DNA of 57,961 bases from Lachnospiraceae bacterium (GCA_017399885.1 JAFQAU010000115.1:1-57961), one strand, 5' to 3'; shown: positions 26,403 through 37,300, counted from the stretch's first letter. Notes: generated from the letters alone by a model not told the origin. Translations and numbers: made by a program.

Positions 26403-28529
26403 ATGCAGGTTGTAAAGAGGGACGGAACTTTAGTTGATTATGACAGAAATAAAATTGTGATTGCAATTCGTAAGGCTAACCTAGAAGTGGAAGAGATTGA
26501 AAGGGTTAGTGAAAGTGACATTGAAGGGATTGTTGCCTACATAGAGGGAAAGAAAAAAGAAAAAATGCTTGTAGAGGAAGTACAAGACATTATTGAGCAA
26601 AAGCTTATGGCAGCAGGGAAATTCGTATTAGCAAAAACATACATTGTGTATCGTTACTCTAGAGAATTGGTACGTAAGGCCAATACCACAGATAACTCTA
26701 TTATGGGGTTAATTCGTAATAGCAATAAGGACGTAATGGAAGAGAATTCTAATAAAAATGCGGTGATTGCTTCTACACAAAGAGATTTGATTGCAGGTGA
26801 GGTTTCAAAGGATTTAACAAGGAGAATGTTATTACCTGAAAAGATTGCCAAGGCACATGAGGAAGGAATCTTACATTTCCACGATTCAGATTATTTCTTG
26901 CAGTCTATTTTTAACTGTTGCCTAATTAATATAGAAGATATGTTAGAAAATGGAACAGTTATGAATGGAAAGCTGATAGAGTCACCTAAAAGCTTTCAGG
27001 TTGCCTGTACAGTAATGACACAAATAATATCAGCAGTGGCAAGTAGCCAGTATGGTGGCCAAACTGTAGATATTAAGCATTTAGGCAAATATTTAAGAAA
27101 GAGCTATGATAAATACAAAAAGCATTATACAGAGAAATATTCGGGACAGATTCCGGAAAATCTCATTGACCAGTTTGTAGAAGATAGATTAAAAGACGAG
27201 TTAAAATCCGGTGTACAGACAATACAGTATCAGATTAACACATTAATGACTACAAATGGACAGTCTCCGTTTGTTACTTTGTTTTTAAATTTGGATCAGA
27301 GTGATCCATATATAAAAGAAAACGCTATGATTATAGAAGAGATTCTTCATCAGAGATTGGAAGGAATTAAGAATGAAAAAGGGGTATATGTGACTCCTGC
27401 ATTTCCAAAGCTTGTGTATGTGTTAGACGAACATAACTGTCTAAAAGGTGGAGAGTATGATTCTATAACAAAGCTTGCAGTAAAGTGTTCTGCAAAACGT
27501 ATGTATCCGGATTATATTTCAGCTAAGAAAATGCGTGAAAACTACGAAGGAAATGTATTTGGACCAATGGGATGTAGAAGCTTTTTGTCCCCATGGAAGG
27601 ATAAAAATGGAAAATATAAATTTGAAGGAAGATTTAACCAAGGTGTGGTAAGTATCAATCTACCACAGATAGGAATTATTGCTAAGGGCAATATGGAAGA
27701 ATTTTGGAGATTGTTAGAAGAAAGATTATCTTTGTGTTTTGATGCATTACTTTGTCGCCACAGAGCATTAGAAGGTACATTATCTGACGTAAGTCCGGTG
27801 CATTGGCAGTATGGAGCCATTGCACGTTTAAAGAAAGGTGAGAACATCAATAAATTACTTCATGGAGGATATTCTACTTTATCGTTGGGATATATAGGAC
27901 TTTATGAAGTAACGAAAATTATGACAGGACATAGTCATACAGAGCCTGGTGGAATCGAATTTGCTCGTAGAGTGATGAATCGTTTGCGAAGAGCAACAGA
28001 TGATTGGAAAGAATCCACAGAGATTGGATTTGCGTTATACGGAACACCGGCAGAATCTTTATGCTATCGTTTTGCAAGAATTGATAAAGAAAAATATGGA
28101 GAGATTCCGGACATTACAGATAAGGGATATTACACCAATTCTTATCATGTAGATGTAAGAGAAAAGATGGATGCATTTACCAAATTTACTTTTGAGAGTC
28201 AATTCCAGGTAATTTCATCCGGTGGAGCCATTTCTTATGTAGAGATTCCAAATATGAGACATAATCTGGAGGCATTAGAGGATTTGGTAAAGTTTATTTA
28301 TGATAATATTCAGTATGCTGAATTTAACACCAAGTCAGATTATTGTCATATATGTGGATTTGACGGAGAGATTGTTATCAACGAACAGATGGAATGGGAA
28401 TGTCCACAATGTGGAAATAAGGACCAGTCAAAGATGAATGTAACACGTCGTACTTGTGGTTATTTGGGAGAAAATTTCTGGAATGTAGGAAAGACGAAAG
28501 AAATATCACAAAGAACATTGCATTTATAA
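26403..28529 (+). CDS. nrdD: Anaerobic (class III) ribonucleoside-triphosphate reductase
   Basis: 708-residue oxygen-sensitive enzyme that makes dNTPs from NTPs. Residues 1-90 are an ATP-cone allosteric domain (VVKRDGTLVDYDRNKI). The catalytic barrel follows, with HDSDYFLQSIFNCCLINIED (about 160-180). The C-terminal zinc site has CHIC and CPQC, and the glycyl-radical motif is RRTCGYLGE (radical Gly near 686), 22 residues from the end. It is intact. The activating enzyme NrdG, usually next door, is absent: a terminator follows 20 bp after the stop. Ribosome site AAAGGAAGAG. Control by NrdR is likely from the upstream boxes. Confidence 0.97.
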   Translation: MQVVKRDGTLVDYDRNKIVIAIRKANLEVEEIERVSESDIEGIVAYIEGKKKEKMLVEEVQDIIEQKLMAAGKFVLAKTYIVYRYSRELVRKANTTDNSIMGLIRNSNKDVMEENSNKNAVIASTQRDLIAGEVSKDLTRRMLLPEKIAKAHEEGILHFHDSDYFLQSIFNCCLINIEDMLENGTVMNGKLIESPKSFQVACTVMTQIISAVASSQYGGQTVDIKHLGKYLRKSYDKYKKHYTEKYSGQIPENLIDQFVEDRLKDELKSGVQTIQYQINTLMTTNGQSPFVTLFLNLDQSDPYIKENAMIIEEILHQRLEGIKNEKGVYVTPAFPKLVYVLDEHNCLKGGEYDSITKLAVKCSAKRMYPDYISAKKMRENYEGNVFGPMGCRSFLSPWKDKNGKYKFEGRFNQGVVSINLPQIGIIAKGNMEEFWRLLEERLSLCFDALLCRHRALEGTLSDVSPVHWQYGAIARLKKGENINKLLHGGYSTLSLGYIGLYEVTKIMTGHSHTEPGGIEFARRVMNRLRRATDDWKESTEIGFALYGTPAESLCYRFARIDKEKYGEIPDITDKGYYTNSYHVDVREKMDAFTKFTFESQFQVISSGGAISYVEIPNMRHNLEALEDLVKFIYDNIQYAEFNTKSDYCHICGFDGEIVINEQMEWECPQCGNKDQSKMNVTRRTCGYLGENFWNVGKTKEISQRTLHL

Positions 28530-28548
28530 GAATAAAGTGTAACAGTTT

Positions 28549-28584
28549 AAACAGGGACAGTCTTATGGTAGATTGTCCCTGTTT
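28549..28584 (+). terminator. nrdD terminator
   Basis: AAACAGGGACA pairs with TGTCCCTGTTT, followed by a T run. Confidence 0.9.
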
Positions 28585-28620
28585 TTGCTTTATAGGAAAC
28601 TTCGTCCTATAAAGCAAAAA
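28582..28620. repeat. Post-terminator hairpin, copy 3 (16-bp perfect arms)
   Basis: TTTTTGCTTTATAGGA, loop AACTTCG, TCCTATAAAGCAAAAA. It starts in the T run of the nrdD terminator. Followed by ACGCACCGCGAGGATGCGCA. Confidence 0.75.
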
Positions 28621-28709
28621 ACGCACCGCGAGGATGCGCACGAATCCGTTTGTAAGAGTGTGTAATAATATGAAACAAATATTTAAAAAACATTTAATGT
28701 GTCAATCTG

Positions 28710-28738
28710 TTGCATATATTTAAAAATGGATTTATAAT
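28710..28738 (+). promoter_or_regulatory. Probable promoter of the YARHG lipoprotein gene
   Basis: TTGCAT (28710-28715), 17-bp spacer, TATAAT (28733-28738), 105 bp before the ATG. Confidence 0.6.
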
Positions 28739-28842
28739 ATTGTTACAGTAAAAAAAGCAAAAAGTAGAAAAAATTGTGAAAAGTAACTACGAATAAGTGT
28801 TGTGACAAACGAATCTTTTGGTATAAGAAGAGGTGAGGGAGT

Positions 28843-29739
28843 ATGACAAAAAAAGCGAAATTTGCAAGTATGGCATGTGTGTGTGCATTGTTTTGTTCTA
28901 TGATTGGATGTGCGGAGGTCAAGGAAATTAGCGATCAGGTGGAGAGTGTCATAGACATGGAGAATGTACATGTATTGGCGGTAAAAAACGGTTACCCTAG
29001 TGCTATTCCTTATATTACATATGCCGAGGCGTTTGATAGTTTTTTTACAAGTCCCACTTGGAAGTATTTTGATGGTGTGAGAGGAGAACAAGTGGTGGAA
29101 TTTACAGGTTATTGTTTGTACCAAGAGGTGCAAGTAAAAGCAAGACTTCAATTTATTCTCAGTGCGGACGGGAAGACTTTTGAAACAGGGGCATTGTCTT
29201 TGAATGATGTTCCCCAAACTGATCTAATTGCAAATACTTTGGTATATGAGGCTTTTAAAGAATATGCTGTATCTCATGAAATGGAACTTGCTGAAGCATA
29301 TTCTGTTTGGACAAATACAGAGGATTACATGGAAGCGGATGTCACAACAAATGCAATGGAAGATACTTCCTTGGAGTTAATGGGAGAAGATATTTATGAA
29401 GAAGATATTTATGAGGATGAATTTTATGAGGATGAATTTTATGAGGATGAATTTTATGAGGAAGATGTTTATGAAGAGGATGTCGAGTATATTCTTCCGG
29501 ACAGTGATAGCTGTTATTTGAGTGATTCAGATGTAGATTGGATGTCTGCCGAAATGTTGCGTCTGGCAAGAAATGAAATATATGCAAGAAATGGATGGAT
29601 TTTTGAAAGTGAGGACTTGCGTAAATATTTTAATTCCCAGTATTGGTATGAAGGCTTATACACAGCAGATGAATTTGACGAATCCTGGTTGAATAAATAC
29701 GAAAGAGCAAATGTGGAATTGATTAAGTCTTATGAATAG
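28843..29739 (+). CDS. YARHG-domain lipoprotein with acidic repeat
   Basis: 298 residues. Signal peptide with lipobox SMIGC (Cys near residue 25), so it should be anchored on the outer face of the membrane. A middle domain (about 50-160) of unknown type is followed by an acidic low-complexity stretch built of Y-E-D-E-F units (residues about 185-215), coded by three identical 15-bp tandem copies (GAGGATGAATTTTAT). The C-terminal 75 residues are a YARHG domain: RLARNEIYARNGWIFESEDL then RKYFNSQYWYE. First of three neighbouring genes for membrane or exported proteins. Start after GAGGTGAGGGAG. Function unknown; YARHG is thought to act at the cell surface. Confidence 0.9.
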   Translation: MTKKAKFASMACVCALFCSMIGCAEVKEISDQVESVIDMENVHVLAVKNGYPSAIPYITYAEAFDSFFTSPTWKYFDGVRGEQVVEFTGYCLYQEVQVKARLQFILSADGKTFETGALSLNDVPQTDLIANTLVYEAFKEYAVSHEMELAEAYSVWTNTEDYMEADVTTNAMEDTSLELMGEDIYEEDIYEDEFYEDEFYEDEFYEEDVYEEDVEYILPDSDSCYLSDSDVDWMSAEMLRLARNEIYARNGWIFESEDLRKYFNSQYWYEGLYTADEFDESWLNKYERANVELIKSYE

Positions 29740-29821
29740 AACAATATATGTTCAGATAGGGTGAAAAGAAAGATGTAAAAGTTGTGTAGAATTTGGAAAT
29801 GTAACAAAGGAGGGGGAGCGT

Positions 29822-30664
29822 ATGTTTTGTGCAAAGTGTGGGAAGGAAGTGGAAGATAATGTCCGGAACTGCCCATATTGTGGGGGTGAGATTTTGCAAC
29901 AAAAAGAGAAAAAAAACGGTGTAGGAAAGAAAGTCGCTGGCGTTGTTGTCCTGTTATTGTTGCTGGGAATCGGTATAGCTATTGCATGGTATTATAATGG
30001 TGGTAAGCAGAACTTACAGTTGCAAGAAGTACAACAGATGATAGAACAGGGGCAATACAATAGTGCCATAGAGAAGTTAGAGGATATGGGAAATCATGAT
30101 ATGGCAAAACAGAAATTAAAGGAATGTCATTACAAATTAGGGGAGTTGTCAAAAAATGCAGAGGATTATGACACTGCCATTGAAGAATTCTTTTTGGCGG
30201 ATGATTACTTGAATGCACAACAGATGAAGACAGTTTGTGAAAATAAGAAAAAACAGGCGGAAGCAACACCAAGGCCAACACCAACACCGACGCCAAGGCC
30301 AACACCAAAGCCAACGAAGAAACCAACACCCAAGCCGGTTGTAAAAGAACAAACAGTTCCGGCAATTGATCCCTTTGCAACAGAACGTTACTATTATTTT
30401 ACCAATTCGGTTATAGAGTCTACTGATTTAGGCATGTTAGAAGATTATTATATTTCATATGGACAGGTATTTGCCTATGAAGGGAGTGGACAGTTAATCC
30501 TAAGCTATGAGAATGGGGATGAACAGAGTATTTCATTCCGTTATGATAATAATGGGGAGACAAATTATCCATTTTGGTTGTCAATGGAAGGGGATCATTT
30601 GTGTGTTACTACGGAAGAGGGCAATCGCCTTTATTTTTGGGAAGAAGGAATGCCGGAATACTAG
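29822..30664 (+). CDS. Zinc-ribbon membrane protein with TPR-like and Thr/Pro linker regions
   Basis: 280 residues. N-terminal zinc ribbon FCAKCGKEVEDNVRNCPYCGG (two CxxC pairs; FCAKCG and CPYCG at residues 2-7 and 18-22), then one membrane helix (about 38-59, VAGVVVLLLLLGIGIAIAW). Outside it are two or three short helical repeats (about 65-140, QYNSAIEKLEDMG), a TPRPTPTPTPRPTPK linker (about 151-172) and a C-terminal domain of about 95 residues of unknown type. The plan (cytoplasmic zinc ribbon, membrane helix, extracellular sensor) is common in Clostridia. It lies 82 bp after the YARHG gene with its own AGGAGGGGG site. Confidence 0.85.
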   Translation: MFCAKCGKEVEDNVRNCPYCGGEILQQKEKKNGVGKKVAGVVVLLLLLGIGIAIAWYYNGGKQNLQLQEVQQMIEQGQYNSAIEKLEDMGNHDMAKQKLKECHYKLGELSKNAEDYDTAIEEFFLADDYLNAQQMKTVCENKKKQAEATPRPTPTPTPRPTPKPTKKPTPKPVVKEQTVPAIDPFATERYYYFTNSVIESTDLGMLEDYYISYGQVFAYEGSGQLILSYENGDEQSISFRYDNNGETNYPFWLSMEGDHLCVTTEEGNRLYFWEEGMPEY

Positions 30665-30739
30665 AACAAGAAGGCATAACAGAGCAATTATATTTCATTA
30701 AGGGTATATCATTAATGTTAGGAATAAGGAGGAATGATT

Positions 30740-33307
30740 ATGAGGAAAGGAATTTGGAAAAAAGGGATGGCAGCAGTAATGACAGCTGCGTTACTGGTAG
30801 GAAATGTAGGGAATTATGGTGTGAATATTCGTAGCATGGTGAAGGCTGCGGATATAGAGTACGTGCCACTTAATCAGGAGTTTGAGAGTAGAAGTGAAGC
30901 GTATTTTCAGTTGACAGAGAGTGGGGTAGTAAGCATTGATAAGTTGGTAGATATATATCGGGTTGCAGATAATGGAAACGAAACGTCGATTTTGCGGGAT
31001 TGTTATAACTATAGGGGTGAAAAAATTCAATTACGTCTGTCAAAAGGGATATATAGGGTAAAAGGAACAATTACCAAAATTTGTTTTCAAGCAGAATCAA
31101 ACTCCACGGTAGAACAGGAGTGGAATGACACATTTGATACTGCCAATGTGATTCAACCTAATATTGCATATGTAGGTAATTTAAATTTATGTGGATGGGA
31201 TTCTTATTATTATCAAACACAGGATGTGGATTATTACAAATTTGAGTTGGAACAAAATGGGGTTGTGCAATTACAATATTATTTGGAAGATTTGACTTAT
31301 AATGCTAGGTCTGACGAGTGGAATTGTAATAAAATTACCTTATATAGTGAGGATGAGGATTTTAATATAAAAGAAATTTGTACCATTGGTTCTAATGGTA
31401 ACAAGACAAGGTACTCAAATAGGTATCGCTTGCCAAAGGGAGTGTATTATATATCGGTGGGGGGAAATGGGGGCAGATGTAATATCTCTGACTACCAACT
31501 AAAAGTCAACTACGAACCAGAAACCGCCACCGACCATGAGCAGGAATATAATGATACCATTGATACAGCGAATACCATAGAAACGAATGGTAGCTACATA
31601 GGAAATATTCCAATAGAAACAGACAAGGATTACTATAAGTTTACCTTACCAACAACCAGCAGGGTAAAATTAAAAACTACGGTTCCAAGACAGAGTACCG
31701 ATGGATTATTTCATGCAGTGTTGTACAAGGAAGATGGGACCAATAAAATTACGGATGTAAAAACCACAACCAATCCGGTTGCATACACAGAAGATCAGTT
31801 ACTAGAGGCTGGAACCTACTATGTGATGGTGGAAAAAGGTTCTGCTGTAAATAGTTTGACAGATTATAGCATCCAAGTAGTAGCCAATGAAGTAGTAGTT
31901 GTAGATAGTATTTCCATTTCTCCGGGTAAGACACCTGCTTATGTGGGAGATTCTTTTTCCATGGTGGCAACAGTTGGACCGGAAAATGCGGGAAACAAAG
32001 CGCTTACCTGGGAGTCAAGTGATAAGACGGTAGCAACTATTGATAAAGATGGTAAGGTTACCTGTGTAGGTGCAGGGAATGCCTATATTACAGCTACCGC
32101 TACCGATGGAAGTGGTGTTTCAGGAAACTTTCTATTGAGTGTAAGCAAGATTTTAGTTAAAGGTATTAGCATTACTGCATCGTCTAATCTTGTTAAGGTT
32201 GGTGATAAAGTACAGTTAACAGCAATTATTCAGCCGGATAATGCAATGAATAAAAATATCATTTGGGATAGTAGTAATACAGAAATTGCAACGGTATCTG
32301 AAGATGGAAGGGTAAGTTGTAAGAAGGCAGGAACCGTTGTTATTACAGCAAAAGCAGAGGATGAAAGTGGAATTACCGGAACGATTACTTTACAGATTGT
32401 AGATAAAGGAACAAGTGTTACACCAAGTCCGGTACAAACAACAAAGGAACCTGTAGAAACTGTAGCACCAAAGAAAAGTCCGGAAGTAACAGTGACACCA
32501 ATGCCAACATCAACCTTAGTGCCGGGGAAAGATACAGATCCGGAAGAGACAATCGTTCCAGGGAAAGATACAGAACCAGAGGTAACAATAGTACCACAGG
32601 AAACAACAGTAGTGGGAACACAAAATCCGTTAGAAACTGACATACCGGAAATGGATGAAACACAAGTACCAACTACGACTAAAGAACCTTTTGAAACCAC
32701 AGTTCCAAGCCAGACAGACATACCAGATGAGGATGATTTTTCAGAAGAATTGATTAAAAGTATTACGCTTGAAACAGAATTAGACAAAGAAGATGAAGCG
32801 GATTTGCGTGTAGGAGATGAGTTTGAATTATATGCCAATATATATCCGGAAGAATTAGAAGATTCGGAATTAGATTGGAGCTCTAGTGATGAAAGCGTGG
32901 CTACGATTGATTGGGATGGATGTGTTACTTGTGTAGGTGCAGGAAAGGTTACGTTTACAGCAACTGCAACAGATGGTAGTAATGTAACTGCAAAACGTAC
33001 ATTCACGATTTTAAAGGCAAAGAGTAAAGATAACTATCTTTCAAAAATAGCATTTTCGCAAGGAAAGTTAACACCGGCCTTTAAGAAGAAGAAGACCAAG
33101 TATACACTTACTTTATCAAAGAAAATGTCAAAAGTAATTATTAAAGCCACTAAATCAGATAGTAACGCAAACATAAAAATCAACGGAAAGAATACGAATA
33201 AAGTAGTAGTAAAATTAAAATCAGGTAAGTCGAAAGTAATTATCATTAAAGTAACTGCGGAAAATGGTAAGACAAAGAGTTATAGGATAAAAGTTAAGAG
33301 AAAATAG
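30740..33307 (+). CDS. Secreted Ig-like/PPC surface protein with C-terminal cadherin-like domain
   Basis: 855 residues from ATG 30740, seven bases after AAGGAGG; ATG 30734 is too close to the site. Signal peptide with Ala cleavage region (about 1-38). Two PPC-type beta domains (about 115-230 and 265-385; EQEYNDTIDTANTI), two Big_2 Ig-like domains (about 390-470 and 475-555; LTWESSDKTVATIDKDGKVT), a Thr/Pro/Glu-rich linker (about 560-670), a third Big_2 domain (about 675-755; DWSSSDESVATIDWDGCVTC) and a C-terminal cadherin-like beta-sandwich rich in Lys (about 765-855). There is no LPxTG or surface-layer domain, so attachment may be by the basic C-terminus. Probably adhesion or wall binding. 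Confidence 0.9.
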   Translation: MRKGIWKKGMAAVMTAALLVGNVGNYGVNIRSMVKAADIEYVPLNQEFESRSEAYFQLTESGVVSIDKLVDIYRVADNGNETSILRDCYNYRGEKIQLRLSKGIYRVKGTITKICFQAESNSTVEQEWNDTFDTANVIQPNIAYVGNLNLCGWDSYYYQTQDVDYYKFELEQNGVVQLQYYLEDLTYNARSDEWNCNKITLYSEDEDFNIKEICTIGSNGNKTRYSNRYRLPKGVYYISVGGNGGRCNISDYQLKVNYEPETATDHEQEYNDTIDTANTIETNGSYIGNIPIETDKDYYKFTLPTTSRVKLKTTVPRQSTDGLFHAVLYKEDGTNKITDVKTTTNPVAYTEDQLLEAGTYYVMVEKGSAVNSLTDYSIQVVANEVVVVDSISISPGKTPAYVGDSFSMVATVGPENAGNKALTWESSDKTVATIDKDGKVTCVGAGNAYITATATDGSGVSGNFLLSVSKILVKGISITASSNLVKVGDKVQLTAIIQPDNAMNKNIIWDSSNTEIATVSEDGRVSCKKAGTVVITAKAEDESGITGTITLQIVDKGTSVTPSPVQTTKEPVETVAPKKSPEVTVTPMPTSTLVPGKDTDPEETIVPGKDTEPEVTIVPQETTVVGTQNPLETDIPEMDETQVPTTTKEPFETTVPSQTDIPDEDDFSEELIKSITLETELDKEDEADLRVGDEFELYANIYPEELEDSELDWSSSDESVATIDWDGCVTCVGAGKVTFTATATDGSNVTAKRTFTILKAKSKDNYLSKIAFSQGKLTPAFKKKKTKYTLTLSKKMSKVIIKATKSDSNANIKINGKNTNKVVVKLKSGKSKVIIIKVTAENGKTKSYRIKVKRK

Positions 33308-33408
33308 GTGTGAGAAAAGACTTATTTCCCTTCTTCACTAGTAGTAGGAGGATTGGAGTAGACAAAATAAGAAAACACAAGTTATAATCTAATTATGGTT
33401 ACTAAAAT

Positions 33409-33441
33409 AGTAGCAGTTCAGCCTTTGGATGAACTGCTACT
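33409..33441. terminator. Hairpin, GTAACAGTTTAGCC-related, probable terminator
   Basis: AGTAGCAGTTCA and TGAACTGCTACT are perfect inverse arms around GCCTTTGGA. It lies between the surface-protein gene and the DUF3877 gene; only a weak T-rich tail. Confidence 0.65.
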
Positions 33442-33490
33442 TAAATTGTGAAAGATTCACGAAATGAAATTAGAATATAAGGAGCAGTAT

Positions 33491-34045
33491 ATGGAAAAAG
33501 AATTCAATTTTCAGGTTTTAAAAAAGAATTTAATAGATGTAACAAAGGAAGCACAAATTAAGTTGGGCTATACAAAAACTCCTATAGGATTTTACTATCC
33601 TCTAGAATCTATAAATCGCCTTCTGGATTCTGATTTGGATGAGGAATCTATGAGTGAAGTTCTGCAACAATTTACCATATTTGTGAAAAATGAATTAGGT
33701 AACATTTCTATTTCAAGGGAGAATAAAAGATTTTGCATCAAAATTCCGGAAGAGGGAGTAGAATTTGTTCATGAAAAAGTAGTTGACACTGGATTTTTAG
33801 CGGCATTTATTGAAAAAATCGGACATTGTCATTTGGGGATTGAAGATATCTTGCAGGTTTTTTACCAGTATTCGGATTGTGTTATATGCCAGCAAATAAA
33901 AAATGAGGATTTTGATTATATGATTTGTTTTGAAGACGGTAATCCGGATGATTATCGGTATTGTATTAAATTTGAAGAATGCGGTGCCATATATCATCGA
34001 TTCACACCAAAAGATTATGAAGAAATGCAAAAGAATTATCAATAA
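33491..34045 (+). CDS. DUF3877 family protein
   Basis: 184 residues from ATG 33491, six bases after AAGGAG; an upstream ATG at 33464 has no ribosome site. Soluble, acidic, no signal. The wording LGYTKTPIGFYYPLESINRL and a C-terminal RYCIKFEECGAIYHRFTPKDY matches DUF3877, a family I know from Lachnospiraceae with no assigned function. Stand-alone gene between two hairpins. Confidence 0.8.
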   Translation: MEKEFNFQVLKKNLIDVTKEAQIKLGYTKTPIGFYYPLESINRLLDSDLDEESMSEVLQQFTIFVKNELGNISISRENKRFCIKIPEEGVEFVHEKVVDTGFLAAFIEKIGHCHLGIEDILQVFYQYSDCVICQQIKNEDFDYMICFEDGNPDDYRYCIKFEECGAIYHRFTPKDYEEMQKNYQ

Positions 34046-34082
34046 CGTGTAATGAAATGATAAATAGATAGGATAAACAGAT

Positions 34083-34104
34083 GGGGGGACATGTGCCCCC
34101 TTTT
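34083..34104 (+). terminator. Terminator after DUF3877
   Basis: GGGGG(G) ACATGTG CCCCC followed by TTTT. Confidence 0.85.
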
Positions 34105-34167
34105 GTAATTTGTATTTGTTTAAAGTGTATAAAAAATATGTTTTTTTAGGGAAAATATTGCATATTT

Positions 34168-34225
34168 TTGCTAGGTTTTGTAAAATGATTATAATAGTTA
34201 AGGTAGGGGCAATCACGTTGCTGAT
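34168..34225 (+). promoter_or_regulatory. Probable promoter and GCAATCA hairpin upstream of the hybrid kinase
   Basis: TTGCTA (34168-34173), 16-bp spacer, TATAAT (34190-34195). Just downstream GCAATCA (34208-34214) is inverted as TGATTGC (34221-34227 region), a block also found at 21240 and 47294. The remainder of the 304-bp gap shows nothing else. Confidence 0.5.
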
Positions 34226-34349
34226 TGCTCAGAGGGTAAGCAATCCTACTTGAGATTAGTTGAATAGATAGAGAGGATTGTAATAGATGGGGTTAGCATA
34301 AAATGACAGTGAGGTAGGACAGGGAAGATCGTATGAGGGGGCTTTGGTA

Positions 34350-37300
34350 ATGAAAAAAAGAGAGCGTAGTTATTTAGGGGAATATATTGGAACATTATTA
34401 AAGAAAAAAGGGAAAGAAAACAATTCTATGCTAGTGATAAAACATCACAATGCACTATATCCTCAAATGGAAGATATTCAAGCATTAGAGGTGGAAAAGC
34501 ATGGTTATAAGGTGATATTTCATAACTATGTCCCAGAGGAAATTCGTGCACCATACGAGCCTTTTTTGGATCTTATAAAGAGTTATGTAGAAAAAAAGCA
34601 GGAAGAGGGGGAATTTTCCTTTGAAAGCTTCTTTGATAAAACAAAGGTATATTATGTTCATAGATTGATATTTGAAAGATATTTGCAGGGAAAAAGATGC
34701 GTGCGAAAAGAGGATATTCTAGTAGGAGAATATGAGTATGAAAAGAAAAAGTTTCTTGAAGCAGTAATAAATATGCTGGCAGAAATCTCAAAGGAACAGC
34801 CCTTGTTCTTTATTTTAAATGAAACGAATGCAAGTGGATTGTCACTTTGGAAGATTTTAAATAAACTTTTTCAGGAAAAAAATAAGAACCTAAAATTTGT
34901 TTTAATTTATAATGATGGGGGTAAAAAGCTCTCTTTTTCAAAGCAGGAACAAAATCAATTTATGCAGATGTGTAAAGGGAAGGATTTAATCTGTGACTGG
35001 ATATACGAGGGAGACGAAATTGTTATAGAACGGTCTGAAGAAGGGAATATAAGAGATTATGTAGAAAAATTACATAACATGTCTTATACATTGGAATATG
35101 AACAGGCCTATTATTATCTAAAGGAATTTTTTGAAAGATTGGAATATGAAGAGCAGAGTATGCTACCAGAGGAAAGATTGGAATTACTTCGCATGTATTT
35201 TTGGACAAGTCTTGGAATGGGAGAATACTCAGGTGCCTTGTATGTTTGTGAGGAAATGAAGCGTTTAACATTTCGTAATCCTAGGAAACAGGTTCTTTCT
35301 CAATTTAACAGCTATTATTACAAGGCTATGGTTCATGTTTACAGGGATAATGAGGTGGAAACCGTAGAGAATATTGAACATTGTGAGAAGATAGCCAAAG
35401 AAAACTTTGACGAAAAACTTATATTCCGCGTAAATATGATAAAAAATATGGCCAGATATTCAGGCTGGAAGAGTATGTGGATTAGTGAATTAGATACACC
35501 TGTTTCCTATTCTTTTATAGAGCAGTGTAAAGAGTTTGAACAATGGAATCACCTAGCCCATATATATGCATATAGCTTCAACAATGATTATCATAATTTC
35601 TCAACTGTTAAGGGTATTGACGAGCGTTTAAAGGAGTTTAATAAAGGTATTGAAATAGGAAAAAGACTGCAAAATCAACAGTTTTTATTAGAAGCTTATA
35701 AGAAGAACATTATTTTAGCTTCCATTCATGGTTATTTTGAGGTGTGTATTTATTTTTACAATAAATGTATGGAGATTGTATGTGAGAGTAATGATGAGGT
35801 TGCAGAAGCCGGAAATTGTAATGGTATGGGATACAGCAACTGTGGATTGGAGCATTATGAGCAGGCTCATAAGTATTATAATCGGGCACTTGTTATTTAT
35901 TACAGACATGGTATGGTGGATGAAGTAGTGGAAACCTTATACAATTTGGGAATTAATTGTATTCTGGCACATGACTATGAAAATGCCAGCAATTATTTAC
36001 TAGAGGCAGCAAATATATTGTATTTAATGAAAAAAAGCAGTATACACACCTGCGATATTTCAAAATTGTTTGCCTTAATTGCCCTATCCTGTTTTCGACA
36101 GGGGATCATGCATCGTTGTAATTTAAACCTAAACAATGCGAAGCAGTATCTGGCACATATATTTGGTACCCCTAAAGAAGAGGAAGAGATTCATTCAGAT
36201 GATAGTATGTTTTTGGTATATTTTGTAGATGCATTAAATCAAAAAAAGGAAGAGAACTATGAACAGGCTTTGTTATATATGAATAAAGCAGAGTTTTATA
36301 TGAATAGATCAACAGGGGCCATGTTTTTTAATTATCCGCAATACGCTGTGGAAAAATATGATCTATTAGAAAAAATGGGAGAAAAGGAGAAGGGGATACA
36401 AGTACTTTTAGAGTGTAAGAAATATTGTAGAAAAAATAATTATAAATTTCATGAGCAACAAATTAATCAATTATTAGGAAAGGAAATAAAAGAGAAGGAT
36501 AAAATTATTTTTCCGGAAATGAAGTTAAATGACATAACCTTAGAGGAAATTTCCCAATGGATAAAAAAGGAGGCTGCGGAAAAGAATCATAGGGATATGA
36601 TGAAAACAATGCAATTTTTTAATTTATTGCAACGTTTTACCAATCATATGAAAGGAAAAATAAAAGAAGAGTTATCCAATATTATTCCCTTGTTAAAAAA
36701 TAATTTCTACCTGGACAAAGCTTTTGTAATTAAATGCGAAGAGAATAGAAATGAAATAATGTATTCCGATTTAGAATTTACTTTATCAAAAGAAGAAATA
36801 AATCAAATTGTAAGGTATTTTAGAAAGTGTCCTCAGGGATTTGTTTTTTATAAAAACGGATTTGAGCATGAAGAATATGAAAAAGTGTTAGAACCATTTG
36901 TTAAGGCAAGGATGGTATCCTTTGTGGCAATTCCTAACTACGATAATGATGTTTTAAATGGAATCTTTATTGGATATATTGAGATGACAGATAGCTGGAA
37001 GCCTTCAAAAGAAAGAACTATTTTAGATGAAAATGATTTAGAGATATTTATTTATGTATTTAAACAGATTTTTAATGCAGTAGAAAAGCTGGAGGCACGA
37101 AAAAAGCTTGTAGATGCCAATGAAAAATTAAAAGTGCATATGGAACAGCTGTTAGAATTAAAAAATGAGGCGGAAGCTGCAAATGAGGCAAAATCTAATT
37201 TTCTTGCAAATATGAGTCATGAAATTCGAACACCAATGAATTCCATTATTGGCATGACAGAAATTGTACTTTTAGGAAAATTAGAACAGGAACAAAGAGA

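Noticed and set aside
29399..29475. Tandem repeats taken as CRISPR or minisatellite
   Set aside because: 15-bp in-frame units without spacers, explained by the acidic YEDEF protein repeat.
32230..33006. 258-codon minus-strand ORF
   Set aside because: Shadow of the Thr/Pro- and Ser-rich coding sequence of the surface protein; Ser/Val-rich nonsense translation with no start signals.
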